From assembly GCF_005281345.1 (NCBI RefSeq), contig NZ_SZXJ01000103.1, forward strand, positions 62,001 through 126,000: DNA of 64,000 nt, given 5' to 3'. The stretch comes from Citrobacter sp. wls619. GTDB taxonomy: Bacteria; Pseudomonadota; Gammaproteobacteria; Enterobacterales; Enterobacteriaceae. The stretch's first letter is position 1. Each line of letters opens with the position of its first letter. Below are positions 34,868 to 45,540 of the stretch, in pieces. The notes beneath the pieces were generated by a model. It worked only from the letters and a program-made list of their open reading frames with translations. It was not told where the DNA came from and did not search any database. The position numbers and the translations under genes were made by a program.

Positions 34868-36445
34868 TTATTCCCACTCAATCGTTGCTGGCGGCTTACC
34901 GCTGATGTCATACACCACGCGGGAGATACCGTTAACTTCGTTGATGATGCGGTTGGAAACGCGGCCCAGGAAGTCATACGGCAGGTGCGCCCAATGTGCG
35001 GTCATAAAGTCGATGGTTTCTACAGCACGCAGGGAGACAACCCAGTCATACTTACGGCCATCGCCCATTACGCCAACGGAACGAACCGGCAGGAATACGG
35101 TGAACGCCTGACTGACTTTGTTGTACAGGTCAGCTTTGTGCAGTTCTTCGATGAAGATAGCATCCGCACGACGCAGCAAATCGCAGTACTCTTTCTTCAC
35201 TTCGCCCAGCACGCGAACGCCGAGACCAGGACCCGGGAATGGATGGCGGTACAGCATGTCATACGGGAGACCCAGTTCCAGACCAATTTTGCGCACTTCG
35301 TCTTTGAACAGCTCACGCAACGGTTCAACCAGGCCCATCTTCATCTCTTTCGGCAGGCCACCCACGTTGTGGTGAGATTTGATAACGTGTGCTTTACCGG
35401 TTGCCGAAGCAGCAGATTCGATAACGTCAGGGTAGATAGTTCCCTGCGCCAGCCATTTAACGTCTTCCAGTTTCAGTGCTTCTTCGTCGAATACTTCCAC
35501 GAACACGCGACCGATGATTTTACGTTTGGCTTCCGGATCGCTCTCGCCTTTCAGCGCGTCGAGGAAACGCTGCTCGCCTTCAACGTGAACGATGTTCAGG
35601 CCGAAGTGGTCGCCGAACATATCCATCACCTGCTGCGCTTCGTTCAGACGCAACAGACCGTTATCGACGAAGACACAGGTCAGGTTTTTGCCAATTGCGC
35701 GGTGCAGCAACATTGCAGTAACGGAGGAGTCAACGCCGCCGGACAGGCCGAGGATCACTTTATCATTGCCAACCTGCTCGCGGATGCGGGCAACGGCGTC
35801 ATCGATAATTTTTGCCGGCGTCCACAGCGCTTCACACTGGCAGATGTCGCGCACAAAACGCTCCAGCATGCGCATACCCTGACGGGTATGGGTCACTTCC
35901 GGGTGGAACTGCACACCGTAGAAGCGTTTTTCTTCATGCGCCATGATGGCAAACGGGCAGCTGTCGGTGCTGGCAACGGTCACGAAACCTTCCGGAATGG
36001 CGGTCACTTTGTCGCCGTGGCTCATCCACACGTCCAGCAGCGGTTTGCCGTCTGCAGTCAGGGAGTCTTCGATACCGCGGACAAGCGCGCTATCGGTCTG
36101 GACTTCAACCTGTGCATAACCGAACTCACGCTCGTTAGAACCTTCAACATGGCCACCCAGTTGCATTGCCATGGTCTGCATGCCGTAGCACACGCCAAAG
36201 ACCGGCACGCCAGCATTGAACACGTACTCTGGTGCACGTGGGCTGTTTGCTTCGGTGGTACTTTCCGGACCACCGGAAAGAATAATACCGCTTGGGTTGA
36301 ATTCGCGAATTTGTGCTTCCGTAACATCCCATGCCCACAGTTCACAGTAGACGCCCAGTTCACGAACGCGACGTGCAACCAGCTGAGTGTACTGCGATCC
36401 GAAATCGAGGATGAGAATGCGATGTTTATGAATATTGTCTGTCAT
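34868..36445 (-). CDS. guaA: GMP synthase (glutamine-hydrolysing)
   Basis: Cytoplasmic enzyme that aminates XMP to GMP using glutamine and ATP. The 525-residue product has a class I glutamine amidotransferase domain (catalytic C in [11 protein letters not shown], about 86; His-Glu in QFHPEVTHT, about 181-183) and an ATP pyrophosphatase domain with the P-loop LSGGVDSS (about 235). A dimerisation domain ends [11 protein letters not shown] 36445 gives the family length; the upstream extension of the frame is not conserved. It is second in the guaBA operon, 63 bases after guaB. Confidence 0.97.
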   Translation of the reverse strand: MTDNIHKHRILILDFGSQYTQLVARRVRELGVYCELWAWDVTEAQIREFNPSGIILSGGPESTTEANSPRAPEYVFNAGVPVFGVCYGMQTMAMQLGGHVEGSNEREFGYAQVEVQTDSALVRGIEDSLTADGKPLLDVWMSHGDKVTAIPEGFVTVASTDSCPFAIMAHEEKRFYGVQFHPEVTHTRQGMRMLERFVRDICQCEALWTPAKIIDDAVARIREQVGNDKVILGLSGGVDSSVTAMLLHRAIGKNLTCVFVDNGLLRLNEAQQVMDMFGDHFGLNIVHVEGEQRFLDALKGESDPEAKRKIIGRVFVEVFDEEALKLEDVKWLAQGTIYPDVIESAASATGKAHVIKSHHNVGGLPKEMKMGLVEPLRELFKDEVRKIGLELGLPYDMLYRHPFPGPGLGVRVLGEVKKEYCDLLRRADAIFIEELHKADLYNKVSQAFTVFLPVRSVGVMGDGRKYDWVVSLRAVETIDFMTAHWAHLPYDFLGRVSNRIINEVNGISRVVYDISGKPPATIEWE

Positions 36446-36508
36446 TGACGCTAATTCCGAGGCAAGTGAAACAAATTCGCCCGGCATAGAGCCGGGCGCG
36501 GAAACTTA

Positions 36509-37975
36509 TCAGGAGCCCATGCGGTAGTTAGGGGACTCTTTGGTGATGGTCACATCGTGAACGTGACTTTCCTGGATACCCGCACCGCTGATACGGACAA
36601 ATTCAGCCTGAGTACGCAGCGCGTCGATAGTACCACAGCCGGTCAGGCCCATACAGGAGCGCAGGCCGCCCATCTGCTGGTGAATGATCTCTTTCAGGCG
36701 ACCTTTATACGCCACGCGACCTTCGATACCTTCCGGAACCAGTTTGTCAGCCGCGTTATCGCTCTGGAAGTAACGGTCAGAAGACCCTTTTGACATCGCG
36801 CCCAGGGAACCCATTCCACGGTAAGACTTATAAGAACGCCCCTGGTACAGTTCGATTTCCCCCGGAGACTCTTCAGTACCTGCCAGCATAGAACCCACCA
36901 TGACAGCAGCAGCACCTGCAGCAATCGCTTTAGCAATATCGCCAGAGAAACGAATACCGCCGTCGGCAATAACCGGAATGCCTGTCCCTTCCAGTGCAGC
37001 AACCGCATCAGAAACGGCGGTAATCTGCGGAACGCCCACACCGGTAACGATACGAGTCGTACAGATGGAGCCAGGACCGATACCGACTTTAACTGCGCTA
37101 CAGCCTGCTTCGGCCAGCGCGCGCGCGCCTGCACCCGTAGCAACGTTACCGCCGATGATCTGCAGATCCGGGTATTTAGCACGGGTTTCGCGGATACGCT
37201 GCAGAACGCCTTCAGAGTGGCCATGAGAGGAGTCGATCAGCAGAACATCAACACCGGCGGCAACCAGCGCATCAACACGCTCTTCATTACCTGCGCCTGC
37301 ACCAACCGCAGCACCCACGCGCAGACGACCATGCTCATCTTTACAGGCGTTAGGTTTACGTTCTGCTTTCTGGAAATCTTTTACGGTGATCATGCCGAGA
37401 AGATGGAAGCTGTCATCAACGACCAGCGCTTTCTCAACGCGTTTTTCGTGCATTTTTGCAAACACAACATCACGCGCTTCACCTTCGCGAACGGTCACCA
37501 GACGCTCTTTCGGCGTCATGTAAACGCTAACCGGTTGGCTGAGGTCGGTCACAAAGCGTACGTCACGACCGGTGATGATACCGACCAGTTCGTTGTCTTC
37601 CGTTACAACCGGGTAGCCTGCAAAACCGTTACGCTCGGTCAGTTCTTTCACTTCGCGCAGCGTGGTGGTTGGCAGTACGGTCTGTGGGTCAGTCACCACG
37701 CCAGATTCGTGTTTTTTCACACGTTTAACTTCTTCGGCCTGGCGCTCGATGGACATGTTTTTGTGGATAAAACCGATGCCGCCTTCCTGAGCCAGAGCAA
37801 TTGCCAGGCGTGCTTCCGTCACGGTGTCCATAGCCGCAGAGAGCATAGGAATGTTCAGGCGAATGGTTTTCGTCAAATGCGTGCTGAGGTCAGCTGTATT
37901 CGGCAGAACGGTAGAATGAGCGGGAACGAGGAGGACGTCGTCAAACGTCAGGGCTTCTTTAGCGATACGTAGCAT
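36509..37975 (-). CDS. guaB: IMP dehydrogenase
   Basis: Cytoplasmic enzyme that oxidises IMP to XMP with NAD, the rate-limiting step to GMP. The 488-residue product is a TIM barrel ([21 protein letters not shown] start) interrupted by a CBS pair (about 95-205). The catalytic cysteine is in [11 protein letters not shown] (about 305), and the flap contains [16 protein letters not shown] 37975 follows AGGTGAGAT; the frame upstream is open but runs through the promoter. It is the first gene of guaBA, with a PurR box and a TATAAT element upstream. xseA diverges. Confidence 0.97.
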   Translation of the reverse strand: MLRIAKEALTFDDVLLVPAHSTVLPNTADLSTHLTKTIRLNIPMLSAAMDTVTEARLAIALAQEGGIGFIHKNMSIERQAEEVKRVKKHESGVVTDPQTVLPTTTLREVKELTERNGFAGYPVVTEDNELVGIITGRDVRFVTDLSQPVSVYMTPKERLVTVREGEARDVVFAKMHEKRVEKALVVDDSFHLLGMITVKDFQKAERKPNACKDEHGRLRVGAAVGAGAGNEERVDALVAAGVDVLLIDSSHGHSEGVLQRIRETRAKYPDLQIIGGNVATGAGARALAEAGCSAVKVGIGPGSICTTRIVTGVGVPQITAVSDAVAALEGTGIPVIADGGIRFSGDIAKAIAAGAAAVMVGSMLAGTEESPGEIELYQGRSYKSYRGMGSLGAMSKGSSDRYFQSDNAADKLVPEGIEGRVAYKGRLKEIIHQQMGGLRSCMGLTGCGTIDALRTQAEFVRISGAGIQESHVHDVTITKESPNYRMGS

Positions 37976-38017
37976 GGGCAATATCTCACCTGGGAGGTTA
38001 TTAAATATTGCCGCGGC

Positions 38018-38043
38018 ATTATACAGAGCGTAACCGATTGCAT
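38018..38043 (-). promoter_or_regulatory. guaB promoter with PurR operator
   Basis: On the minus strand, TATAAT (38018-38023) is preceded by ATGCAATCGGTTACGC (38028-38043), which fits the PurR box ANGCAANCGNTTNCNT at 15 of 16 positions. The operator lies in the -35 to -10 spacer, so binding should block RNA polymerase. Confidence 0.8.
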
Positions 38044-38135
38044 CCACACTTTTTTGCAAAAAAAACTTGCGCTCCTCGGTGAGCATGTTACTTTCGATTG
38101 AATAACCTGCTGATTTAGAATTTGATCCCGCTCAC

Positions 38136-39509
38136 ATGTTATCCTCTCAAACCACCTCAATTTTTACTGTAAGCCGCCTAAACCAGACGGTTCGTCTGCT
38201 GCTTGAGCAGGAAATGGGACACGTGTGGATCAGCGGAGAAATATCGAATTTCACCCAGCCCTCTTCAGGCCACTGGTATTTCACGCTTAAAGATGATACC
38301 GCCCAGGTACGCTGCGCGATGTTCCGCAACAGTAACCGCCGGGTGACCTTCCGCCCGCAGCATGGGCAGCAAGTGCTGGTACGCGCCAACATTACGCTGT
38401 ACGAGCCGCGCGGCGACTACCAGATAATCGTCGAGAGCATGCAGCCGGCGGGCGAAGGTTTGTTGCAGCAAAAATATGAACAGCTGAAGGCCAAATTACA
38501 GGCAGAGGGGTTGTTCGATCAGCAATACAAACAACCGTTGCCCTCACCGGCCCATTGCGTCGGGGTGATCACCTCGAAAACCGGGGCGGCGCTGCACGAT
38601 ATCCTCCATGTTCTGAAACGTCGTGACCCTTCCCTGCCCGTGATAATTTACCCGACCGCGGTGCAGGGTGATGATGCGCCAGCTCAGATCGTGCGTGCCA
38701 TTGAACTGGCTAACGCACGTCAGGAGTGCGATGTCTTAATCGTCGGCCGCGGCGGCGGATCGCTGGAAGATTTATGGAGCTTTAACGACGAACGCGTGGC
38801 GCGGGCAATATTTAACAGCGCCATTCCGGTCGTTAGCGCCGTCGGCCATGAAACCGATGTCACTATCGCTGACTTCGTCGGCGACTTGCGCGCGCCAACG
38901 CCGTCTGCGGCTGCCGAAATTGTCAGCCGCAATCAACTGGAACTGCTGCGTCAAATTCAGCATGGTCAGCAGCGTCTGGAGATGGCGATGGACTACTACA
39001 TCGCGAACCGCAGTCGCCGTTTCACTCAGATGTTCCACCGTCTGCAACAGCAGCACCCACAATTGCGTCTGGCCCGTCAGCAGACCGTGCTGGAACGGCT
39101 GCGTCAGCGGATGAACGTCGCACTTGAGAATAAAATTAAGCAGGCCAATCAGCGCCAGCAGCGCGTAAGTCAACGCCTGAACCAACAAACCCCTCAGCCG
39201 CGCATCTATCGGGCGCAAACCCGTATTCAGCAACTGGAGTATCGCCTGGCGGAGAATATCCGTGCGCGTTTAAGCGAGCAGCGAGAACGCTTTGGTAATG
39301 TGGTGACGCATCTTGAAGCCGTAAGTCCGCTTTCTACGCTGGCACGCGGCTATAGCGTCACGACTGCGACGGACGGCAAAGTGCTGAAGCAGACCAAACA
39401 GGTGAAGGCCGGTGATGTGCTCACGACCCGACTGTCAGATGGTTGGGTAGAAAGTGAAGTGAAAGGCGTAACGGCGGCAAAGAAAACGCGTAAGAAAAAG
39501 CCGGATTAA
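38136..39509 (+). CDS. xseA: Exodeoxyribonuclease VII large subunit
   Basis: Catalytic subunit of exonuclease VII, a processive single-strand DNA exonuclease acting from both ends. The small subunit, XseB, is encoded elsewhere. The 457-residue product has an N-terminal OB fold (about 10-100; [20 protein letters not shown]), the catalytic domain with [21 protein letters not shown] and [30 protein letters not shown] and a long coiled-coil region (about 280-400) rich in Q, R and L. It ends in a basic tail (KKTRKKKPD). The ATG has only a weak RBS. Its stop codon overlaps the convergent yfgJ stop by four bases. Confidence 0.96.
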   Translation: MLSSQTTSIFTVSRLNQTVRLLLEQEMGHVWISGEISNFTQPSSGHWYFTLKDDTAQVRCAMFRNSNRRVTFRPQHGQQVLVRANITLYEPRGDYQIIVESMQPAGEGLLQQKYEQLKAKLQAEGLFDQQYKQPLPSPAHCVGVITSKTGAALHDILHVLKRRDPSLPVIIYPTAVQGDDAPAQIVRAIELANARQECDVLIVGRGGGSLEDLWSFNDERVARAIFNSAIPVVSAVGHETDVTIADFVGDLRAPTPSAAAEIVSRNQLELLRQIQHGQQRLEMAMDYYIANRSRRFTQMFHRLQQQHPQLRLARQQTVLERLRQRMNVALENKIKQANQRQQRVSQRLNQQTPQPRIYRAQTRIQQLEYRLAENIRARLSEQRERFGNVVTHLEAVSPLSTLARGYSVTTATDGKVLKQTKQVKAGDVLTTRLSDGWVESEVKGVTAAKKTRKKKPD

Positions 39510-39721
39510 ACCGGCGAAAACTCCACGCGTTTCTTCGAAATCAGCCCATGGCCATTCTGACAGAAGTAATCCACCGCTCCGCAGGCTTTTAGTACCTGGA
39601 GCGGTTGATGGCACTCCGGACAGCGCGCTTCTAACGGAATATCTTTGTTGCAGTTGTCACAGTGCGCCACACCGTTTTGCGGTTCCAGTTCAGCGTGACA
39701 ATCCGGGCAGTTCATTGACAT
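39506..39721 (-). CDS. yfgJ: Zinc-ribbon protein YfgJ
   Basis: A 71-residue protein with two treble-clef or zinc-ribbon units: CPDC and CDNC, then CPEC, a single cysteine ([10 protein letters not shown]) and CQNGHG. Function is unknown, though the cysteine pattern implies zinc binding. ATG 39721 (MSMNCPDC) was chosen because AGGAG lies at the right distance, and it gives exactly the E. coli length. The longer open frame upstream overlaps the oxidoreductase gene. The upstream neighbour on the same strand is the accessory Gfo/Idh gene. Confidence 0.9.
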   Translation of the reverse strand: MSMNCPDCHAELEPQNGVAHCDNCNKDIPLEARCPECHQPLQVLKACGAVDYFCQNGHGLISKKRVEFSPV

Positions 39722-39773
39722 GGTGACTCCTATAAAGGGCGTTCGGCTCTGCACTAATTTTACCACGATACGC

Positions 39774-40856
39774 TTAATGTGGGCCACGCAGCTGTTGCTG
39801 TAGGGTGAGTAATCGTCCAACCTCCTCCAGTCTGCGCTGCGTCGTGCACCTCACCTCCTGTGGGCTGCGTTCAAACAGGCTTTGCGCCCCCAGAATATGT
39901 TCCGCCAGACAATGGGCATAAATCGTACCGGGAAGCCTCCAGCGACGCACAGTATCACCATCAATCAATTCAAGCACCTCCTCGGCGCCGCGCCGGTCAT
40001 GGCTGATGATACGGCCATCGCTCAGATACAGACGCAAACCTTTTTGCCCGCCAGTTGGCCCCGCGTATTTATTCAGCCAGATATCCAGCGGTATACCGCT
40101 AATCTGTCCCTGTAAATGCGCCTCTCCTTCCGCCGTGATCAGGTCCCCCTGAGCGATATCTCGTCCCAGACGGTCTTTCGCGGTTATCACCTGCAACGCC
40201 ATCTCATCGTTTCCCCCGAGGTAGCGTACCGTTTCACGCAACATTGCCAGCACGTGCGTACCTATATCCAGAATCACGCCATCCGGATGGCGAAGCTCGC
40301 GCGTATCCGGCTCACCGGTGGCAAAGTTGAGCGCGATAGGTTCCCCGGCGGTGTTAAACCCGCTTGGCTCCTGCAAGAATCCTTCAAATTTAACAATGTC
40401 CGAAAAGAGGGAAACCAGTGCTGGTTGTGGGTTATCGCCCTGCCACTGCGCCCCGAGTTTCCCCAATGCCAGCTGCATTGCGCCATTACGCGCCATCCAG
40501 TGGTCTAGCGCCAGTACGCGATCAGCGACGCCGGGTTGAACCAGCAGCATTTTCAGTTTTTCAATTTGGGAAAGCGTGGCGACAATCGGTTTTTCGACCA
40601 CGATACGTGCGATGGGAGCGGCCAGCGCCTGTTCCAGCACCTCAAGATGGTGCAGGGATGCGGTGGTGATAAACAGGGTATCAAGCGGTGTGGCAAGAAG
40701 TTCAGCGAGCGATGCGCAGCGTGCCACATCTGCAGGCTGTTTTGCGGGTTGCACATCAAATCCCACACAGCGGAGTGAATCACCGAACATGTGACGTAAT
40801 GCGGGCAAGTATGCCGTTTCAACCACCGCGCCAAGCCCCACAAACCCTAACAGCAT
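39774..40856 (-). CDS. Gfo/Idh/MocA-family oxidoreductase, substrate unknown
   Basis: A 360-residue protein with an N-terminal Rossmann fold: dinucleotide motif GFVGLGAVVE (about 4-13), and the family motif VVEKP (about 87-91) whose lysine takes part in catalysis. The rest is a Gfo/Idh C-terminal substrate domain (GVILDIGTHVLAMLRETVRYLG, with the conserved D and H). It should use NAD(P) on a sugar, inositol or amino-sugar substrate, but the sequence does not say which. ATG 40856 follows GAGGTAAA. It lies 63 bases after the POT transporter gene on the same strand. The pair sits between yfgJ and der, which adjoin in K-12. Confidence 0.87.
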   Translation of the reverse strand: MLLGFVGLGAVVETAYLPALRHMFGDSLRCVGFDVQPAKQPADVARCASLAELLATPLDTLFITTASLHHLEVLEQALAAPIARIVVEKPIVATLSQIEKLKMLLVQPGVADRVLALDHWMARNGAMQLALGKLGAQWQGDNPQPALVSLFSDIVKFEGFLQEPSGFNTAGEPIALNFATGEPDTRELRHPDGVILDIGTHVLAMLRETVRYLGGNDEMALQVITAKDRLGRDIAQGDLITAEGEAHLQGQISGIPLDIWLNKYAGPTGGQKGLRLYLSDGRIISHDRRGAEEVLELIDGDTVRRWRLPGTIYAHCLAEHILGAQSLFERSPQEVRCTTQRRLEEVGRLLTLQQQLRGPH

Positions 40857-40919
40857 ACGTTTACCTCGTTGATTGAATTGCCGGAGCAGAATGCCCGCCC
40901 CGGCAATGTCGAGGTGTTA

Positions 40920-42461
40920 TCAGGCGCTGGTAACCGGTTTAGTCTGCGCATTCTCCAGCATACGGCGTATTGGAACAATGAGGACTACCAGTACCGCAGC
41001 ACAGATTATCAACGCGATGGAACAACGCGCAAACAGATCCGGCAGCATATCCAACTGGTCGGCCTTCACATGACCGCCAATCAAACCTGCGGCCAGGTTA
41101 CCCAGCGCACTGGCACAGAACCACAGCCCCATCATCTGACCGCGCATTCTTTCCGGTGCCAACAGCGTCATCGTCGCCAGACCGATCGGACTCAGACACA
41201 ATTCACCAAGCGTCAGCATCAGGATGCTGCCCACCAGCCAGAAAGGCGAAACGCCTGCACCACCATTATTCAGCACGTTTTGCGCGGCCAGCATCATCAG
41301 GCCAAAACCCGCTGCGGCACACAGAATACCGATAACAAATTTAGTGATGCTGCTCGGGCGAATGTTCATGCTGGCAAGCTTCGGCCATGCCCAGCTAAAG
41401 ACCGGGGCCAGCAGGATGATAAACAGCGCGTTAATCGACTGGAACCAGACTGCCGGGATTTCAAAATCGCCGATCATACGGTTAGTGTAGTCGTTAGCGA
41501 ACAGGTTAAACGACGTTGGCTTTTGCTCAAATGCCGACCAGAAGAAGGCAGCGGAAACCAGCAGAATAAAGCAGACCAACAATCTGGCGCGCTCTTTACG
41601 GTTCAGCCCCGCAAATACAAACAGGTAGATGAAGTAGAGGGCTACGGATGCCGCAATCACATACACCAACACGCTGGCTACCGCGACCGGGTTAATCACA
41701 ATCACACCTTGAGCTATCAGGGTAACAATGACTGCCACACCTACCGCCAGCGCCAACAACCACGTGCCTACGCCCTTTCTTTTGACTACCGGGCTGTTCC
41801 AGGTAGAGTCCAGCCCGACTTCGCTGTCGTAGCGTTTCATCGCCGGAACAGCAAACACGCGGAAGATAATCAACGCGACCAGCATCCCGATACCACCGAT
41901 ACCAAAACCCCAATGCCAGCCATGAGATTTAATCAGCCACCCGGAGATCAACGGAGCAATGAAGGAGCCCATATTGATACCCATGTAGAACAGCGAGAAA
42001 CCGCCATCACGACGCGCATCGCCTTTTTTATACAGCGTCCCGACCATCACCGAGATACAGGTCTTGAACAGACCAGAGCCAAGCACGATAAACATCAGGC
42101 CGATAAAGAACAGGTTGTCACCCATGATGGCAGAGAGCGCAATCGACAGGTGGCCGAGGGCAATCAGGATAGAGCCATACCAGACAGCTCTTTGCTGACC
42201 GAGCCAGTTATCCGCCAGCCAACCGCCCGGCAGCGCGGCAAGATACATCGTACCGGCAAAGATACCGACAATCGCCGACGCATTTTCACGCGCCAGCCCC
42301 ATACCGCCGTCATAAACGGTAGCAGCCATAAACAGGATCAGTAACGGACGAATGCCATAAAACGAAAAACGCTCCCACATCTCAGTGAAGAACAATGAGC
42401 CGAGCGGATAAGGATGACCGAAGAACGTTCGGCTTTCTTTTTGATTAACAGAGGATTGCAT
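40920..42461 (-). CDS. POT/PTR2-family proton-dependent di/tripeptide transporter
   Basis: Inner-membrane MFS-type symporter of the POT family, 513 residues with about 14 membrane segments. The N-terminal FFTEMWERFSFYGIRPLL contains the ExxER motif that couples proton and peptide binding, and GGWLADNWLGQQRAVWYG is the family loop between helices 2 and 3. The C-terminal half contains GELCLSPIGLATMT. It resembles the Dtp permeases, but I cannot assign it to DtpA, B, C or D. ATG 42461 follows CGGGAGAA. It is upstream of the Gfo/Idh gene and likely cotranscribed with it. Confidence 0.9.
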   Translation of the reverse strand: MQSSVNQKESRTFFGHPYPLGSLFFTEMWERFSFYGIRPLLILFMAATVYDGGMGLARENASAIVGIFAGTMYLAALPGGWLADNWLGQQRAVWYGSILIALGHLSIALSAIMGDNLFFIGLMFIVLGSGLFKTCISVMVGTLYKKGDARRDGGFSLFYMGINMGSFIAPLISGWLIKSHGWHWGFGIGGIGMLVALIIFRVFAVPAMKRYDSEVGLDSTWNSPVVKRKGVGTWLLALAVGVAVIVTLIAQGVIVINPVAVASVLVYVIAASVALYFIYLFVFAGLNRKERARLLVCFILLVSAAFFWSAFEQKPTSFNLFANDYTNRMIGDFEIPAVWFQSINALFIILLAPVFSWAWPKLASMNIRPSSITKFVIGILCAAAGFGLMMLAAQNVLNNGGAGVSPFWLVGSILMLTLGELCLSPIGLATMTLLAPERMRGQMMGLWFCASALGNLAAGLIGGHVKADQLDMLPDLFARCSIALIICAAVLVVLIVPIRRMLENAQTKPVTSA

Positions 42462-42761
42462 AATTCTCCCGAAAAGATATGTCGTGTGCTTGTAAACACC
42501 GTGATGTACGCCGGCCAGTTACGTAGCTGGTCGATTTTTTACATACGGCGAAGAGTTATTTAACCATTTGATAACCTGACAGTAGTTTTGTCTAGTACCA
42601 ACCGGATGACTTTAAGATGAAAATTCGACAATTGTCTACTTTCTTAGATTTAAACTTGGTAAAAAGTGAATAGTCATTGACAGCAAACAGACAGGTACAG
42701 ACTAAAAAAGGGCGAAAAAAAGCCCGCGATTTACGCGGGCCTCTATCGCCATCAGCAAGCG
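42462..42761. other. Promoter region upstream of the POT transporter gene
   Basis: Contains a near-perfect palindrome, CCAGTTACGTAGCTGG (42515-42530, with one G-T pair), about 55 bp before the transporter start. On the plus strand it is followed by TCGATTTTTT. It could be an operator for the transporter or a hairpin. The der terminator is at the other end. No gene is seen. Confidence 0.6.
42722..42740 (-). terminator. der terminator
   Basis: GCCCGCG pairs with CGCGGGC around a 5-nt loop, followed on the minus strand by seven T residues; 20 bases past the der stop. Confidence 0.95.
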
Positions 42762-44234
42762 TTACTTGCTTTTTTTGATGTGCTTAATCAAACGCTTACG
42801 CTTACGCATCTGCGTTGGTGTCAGTGTATTACGTTTGTTCGCAAACGGGTTTTCCCCTTCTTTGAACTGAATACGGATTGGCGTCCCCATGACTTCCAGT
42901 GATTTGCGGAAGTAGTTCATCAGATAGCGCTTGTATGAATCCGGCAGGTCTTTCACCTGGTTACCGTGAATCACCACAATCGGCGGGTTATAACCACCGG
43001 CGTGTGCATACTTAAGCTTCACTCGGCGACCACGCACCAGCGGCGGCTGATGGTCTTCTGCCGCCATGGTCATGATGCGGGTCAGCATCGCGGTGCTAAC
43101 GCGGCGGGTTGAGCTGTCATACGCTTCGCGCACGGATTCGAACAGGTTACCTACACCGCTGCCGTGCAGCGCGGAGATAAAGTGAACGCGGGCAAAGTCG
43201 ATAAAGCCCAGACGGAAGTCCAGCGTCTCTTTTACCTGTTCTTTCACTTCCTGCGTCAGGCCGTCCCATTTGTTGACGACGATAACAAGTGAGCGCCCAC
43301 TATTGAGGATAAAGCCCAGCAGCGAGAGGTCCTGATCGGAAATCCCCTCGCGAGCGTCAATCACCAGCATCACCACGTTGGCATCTTCAATTGCCTGCAA
43401 CGTTTTGATTACGGAGAACTTTTCTACCGCTTCGGTAATTTTACCGCGTTTACGTACACCCGCAGTGTCAATCAGCACATATTCGCGCTCATCACGTTGC
43501 ATCGGAATATAAATACTGTCGCGCGTGGTCCCCGGCATATCGTAAACCACAACGCGGTCTTCACCGAGAATACGGTTAGTCAGTGTGGACTTACCTACGT
43601 TCGGGCGCCCGACAATGGCCAGCTTGATGGGCAGATCCTGCGGATTGAAATCATCTTCAGGCTCTTCTTCACCGTTTTCTTCGGCTTCCAGTTTCGCCCA
43701 GTATTCCGCATCTTCATCTACTTCTTCCTGCGGCGCGACATCATCCATCCACGGCAGCAAAACGTGCTCCAGCAGGCTGAGGACACCACGACCATGGGAC
43801 GCCGCGATGGGGTAAATTTCGCCCAGCCCCAGCGAATAGAAATCGACAACGGCCTGATCCGGATCGAGTCCATCGGTTTTGTTAGCGACCAGGAACGTCG
43901 GCTTCTGGCGCGCACGCAGATGCTTGGCAATGGCTTCATCTGCCGGCATCAGACCAGCACGCGCATCCACCATGAACAGCACAACGTCTGCTTCCTCGAT
44001 AGCCAGCAACGACTGCTCAGCCATACGGGTTTCAACACCGTCTTCGGTGCCATCAATACCGCCAGTATCAATGCAGATAAACTCGCGGCCTTCAATTTCC
44101 GCACGACCGTACTTACGGTCACGAGTCAGACCCGGGAAATCCGCAACCAGCGCATCTCGGGTGCGAGTTAGACGGTTAAATAACGTGGATTTGCCAACGT
44201 TAGGGCGCCCGACAAGCGCGACCACAGGTACCAT
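42762..44234 (-). CDS. der: Ribosome-assembly GTPase Der (EngA)
   Basis: Essential double-GTPase needed for 50S subunit maturation. The 490-residue product has two tandem G domains. The first has GRPNVGKST (about 9-17), DTGG and NKTDG; the second has GRPNVGKST (about 210), DTAG and NKWDG. An acidic linker lies between them ([20 protein letters not shown]). The C-terminal KH-like domain ends in a basic tail ([15 protein letters not shown]). ATG 44234 follows GAGG; eleven extra in-frame codons upstream are unlikely to be used. It lies downstream of bamB behind a hairpin. Confidence 0.97.
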   Translation of the reverse strand: MVPVVALVGRPNVGKSTLFNRLTRTRDALVADFPGLTRDRKYGRAEIEGREFICIDTGGIDGTEDGVETRMAEQSLLAIEEADVVLFMVDARAGLMPADEAIAKHLRARQKPTFLVANKTDGLDPDQAVVDFYSLGLGEIYPIAASHGRGVLSLLEHVLLPWMDDVAPQEEVDEDAEYWAKLEAEENGEEEPEDDFNPQDLPIKLAIVGRPNVGKSTLTNRILGEDRVVVYDMPGTTRDSIYIPMQRDEREYVLIDTAGVRKRGKITEAVEKFSVIKTLQAIEDANVVMLVIDAREGISDQDLSLLGFILNSGRSLVIVVNKWDGLTQEVKEQVKETLDFRLGFIDFARVHFISALHGSGVGNLFESVREAYDSSTRRVSTAMLTRIMTMAAEDHQPPLVRGRRVKLKYAHAGGYNPPIVVIHGNQVKDLPDSYKRYLMNYFRKSLEVMGTPIRIQFKEGENPFANKRNTLTPTQMRKRKRLIKHIKKSK

Positions 44235-44301
44235 GTTTAAAGCCTCATTTAAAAAATCATCAGACAACGGACGCTATTTTTGCGCCATTGTTAAAAACAG
44301 T

Positions 44302-44330
44302 AAAACGGCCCCTGCACCAGGAGCCGTTTT
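44302..44330. terminator. Hairpin terminator between bamB and der
   Basis: AAAACGGC-CCTG pairs with CAGG-GCCGTTTT with one mismatch; T-runs flank it on both strands. It partly separates der from the yfgM-bamB transcript. Confidence 0.88.
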
Positions 44331-44351
44331 TCAAAGCGAGCGGCAGGACGA

Positions 44352-45530
44352 TTAACGCGTAATGGAGTACAGCGTACCGTCTTTCGCCTGGATCAGCAGT
44401 TTACCATCAGCAGAAACCGGCTCGGTCAGGAAACCGGAGCTGTCGACTTTCTGCTGAGCGACAAAGCGACCATCTTCAACGTTAATCCAGTGCAGGTAGC
44501 CTTCGCTATCGCCTACGACCAGGTTACCGTTATACAGAGCCGGAGACGTCAGCAGACGGTGCAGCAGATCGCTTTGCGTCCACAGCGTCACGCCGCCATC
44601 GGTCGTCAGCGCCAGCACACGGTCATTCTGATCAACCAGATAGATACGATTACCATCAACGATAAAATCATTCACCGAGCCGAGCTCACGTTTCCACATG
44701 ATCTGGCCGCTGCGCAGATCCAGCGCCGTCAGGTTACCATTATAAGCCAGCGCGTAAACTACGCCATTGACGATAACCGGCGTGGTATCGACATCACTCA
44801 GACGATCGATTTCGGTTGGGCCAGTGGCCTGAGAGATACGCTGCTGCCAAATCATCTGGCCCTGCTGCATCAGTACGGCACTTACGCGACCATTGTCGCC
44901 ACCCACAATCGCTGCGCCAAAGGCGGTCGCCGGAGCGGATTCACCACGTAAGGAAAGTGATGGCATGTCGAGATTTACGGTCCATTTGATGGCGCCGTCA
45001 GCTTCGTTCAATGCCTGCAACTGACCGTTACTGGTGTGGATCAATACCACGCCATCGCTCACCACCGGGCGCGACAACGCTTCACCGGCAACTTTCGTTT
45101 GCCATGCGGTTGTACCGTCACTGGTGTTAAGCGCATAAACCTGTGCTTTTTCGCTGCCAATATAAACATGGCCGCCCGACACGGTTACACCGCCAGAAAG
45201 CTGAGCAGATGCACGGGAGAACCAACCGTCTTTCTCACCCAGATTAACAGACCAGACTTCTTTGCCGTCGTCTGCGTTCAGCGCTTTCACCACACCTGCG
45301 CGATCAGCTGCATAGACCACGTTATCCGCCAGTGCAGGATGAAGGTTAGAATAGAAATCGCCAATACCGTTGCCTACAGAAGTGCTCCAGGCAGTAGACG
45401 GAGTAAACTGGTTTTCAACCACCGGTAACGGGGACATCTTAACGACATCTTCTTCGCCACTAAACAGTGAACAGCCGCTCAATAGGGTAACGGAAAGCAG
45501 CCCTGGCAGAAGTAATTTACGCAATTGCAT
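44352..45530 (-). CDS. bamB: Outer-membrane assembly lipoprotein BamB
   Basis: Lipoprotein of the BAM complex that binds BamA POTRA domains and helps outer-membrane protein insertion. The 392-residue product has a signal peptide with lipobox LLSGCSLF (about residues 17-24). It then forms an eight-bladed PQQ-type beta propeller, visible as repeated units such as GRVSAVLMQQGQMIWQ, GNLTALDLRSGQIMWK and DRVLALTTDGGVTLW. It lies 10 bases downstream of yfgM, forming an operon that runs toward der. Confidence 0.97.
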   Translation of the reverse strand: MQLRKLLLPGLLSVTLLSGCSLFSGEEDVVKMSPLPVVENQFTPSTAWSTSVGNGIGDFYSNLHPALADNVVYAADRAGVVKALNADDGKEVWSVNLGEKDGWFSRASAQLSGGVTVSGGHVYIGSEKAQVYALNTSDGTTAWQTKVAGEALSRPVVSDGVVLIHTSNGQLQALNEADGAIKWTVNLDMPSLSLRGESAPATAFGAAIVGGDNGRVSAVLMQQGQMIWQQRISQATGPTEIDRLSDVDTTPVIVNGVVYALAYNGNLTALDLRSGQIMWKRELGSVNDFIVDGNRIYLVDQNDRVLALTTDGGVTLWTQSDLLHRLLTSPALYNGNLVVGDSEGYLHWINVEDGRFVAQQKVDSSGFLTEPVSADGKLLIQAKDGTLYSITR

Positions 45531-45540
45531 CGGGTCCCTC

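Noticed and set aside
34985-36448. 487-codon open frame opposite guaA
   Set aside because: Shadow of guaA. It is low-complexity (F/H/A/Q-rich), has no RBS, and guaA is unmistakable on the other strand.
40869-42344. 491-codon open frame on the plus strand opposite the POT transporter gene
   Set aside because: It is the complement of a clearly conserved transporter. Its product is rich in Q, R, T and H with no domain-like pattern, as expected of an antisense shadow.
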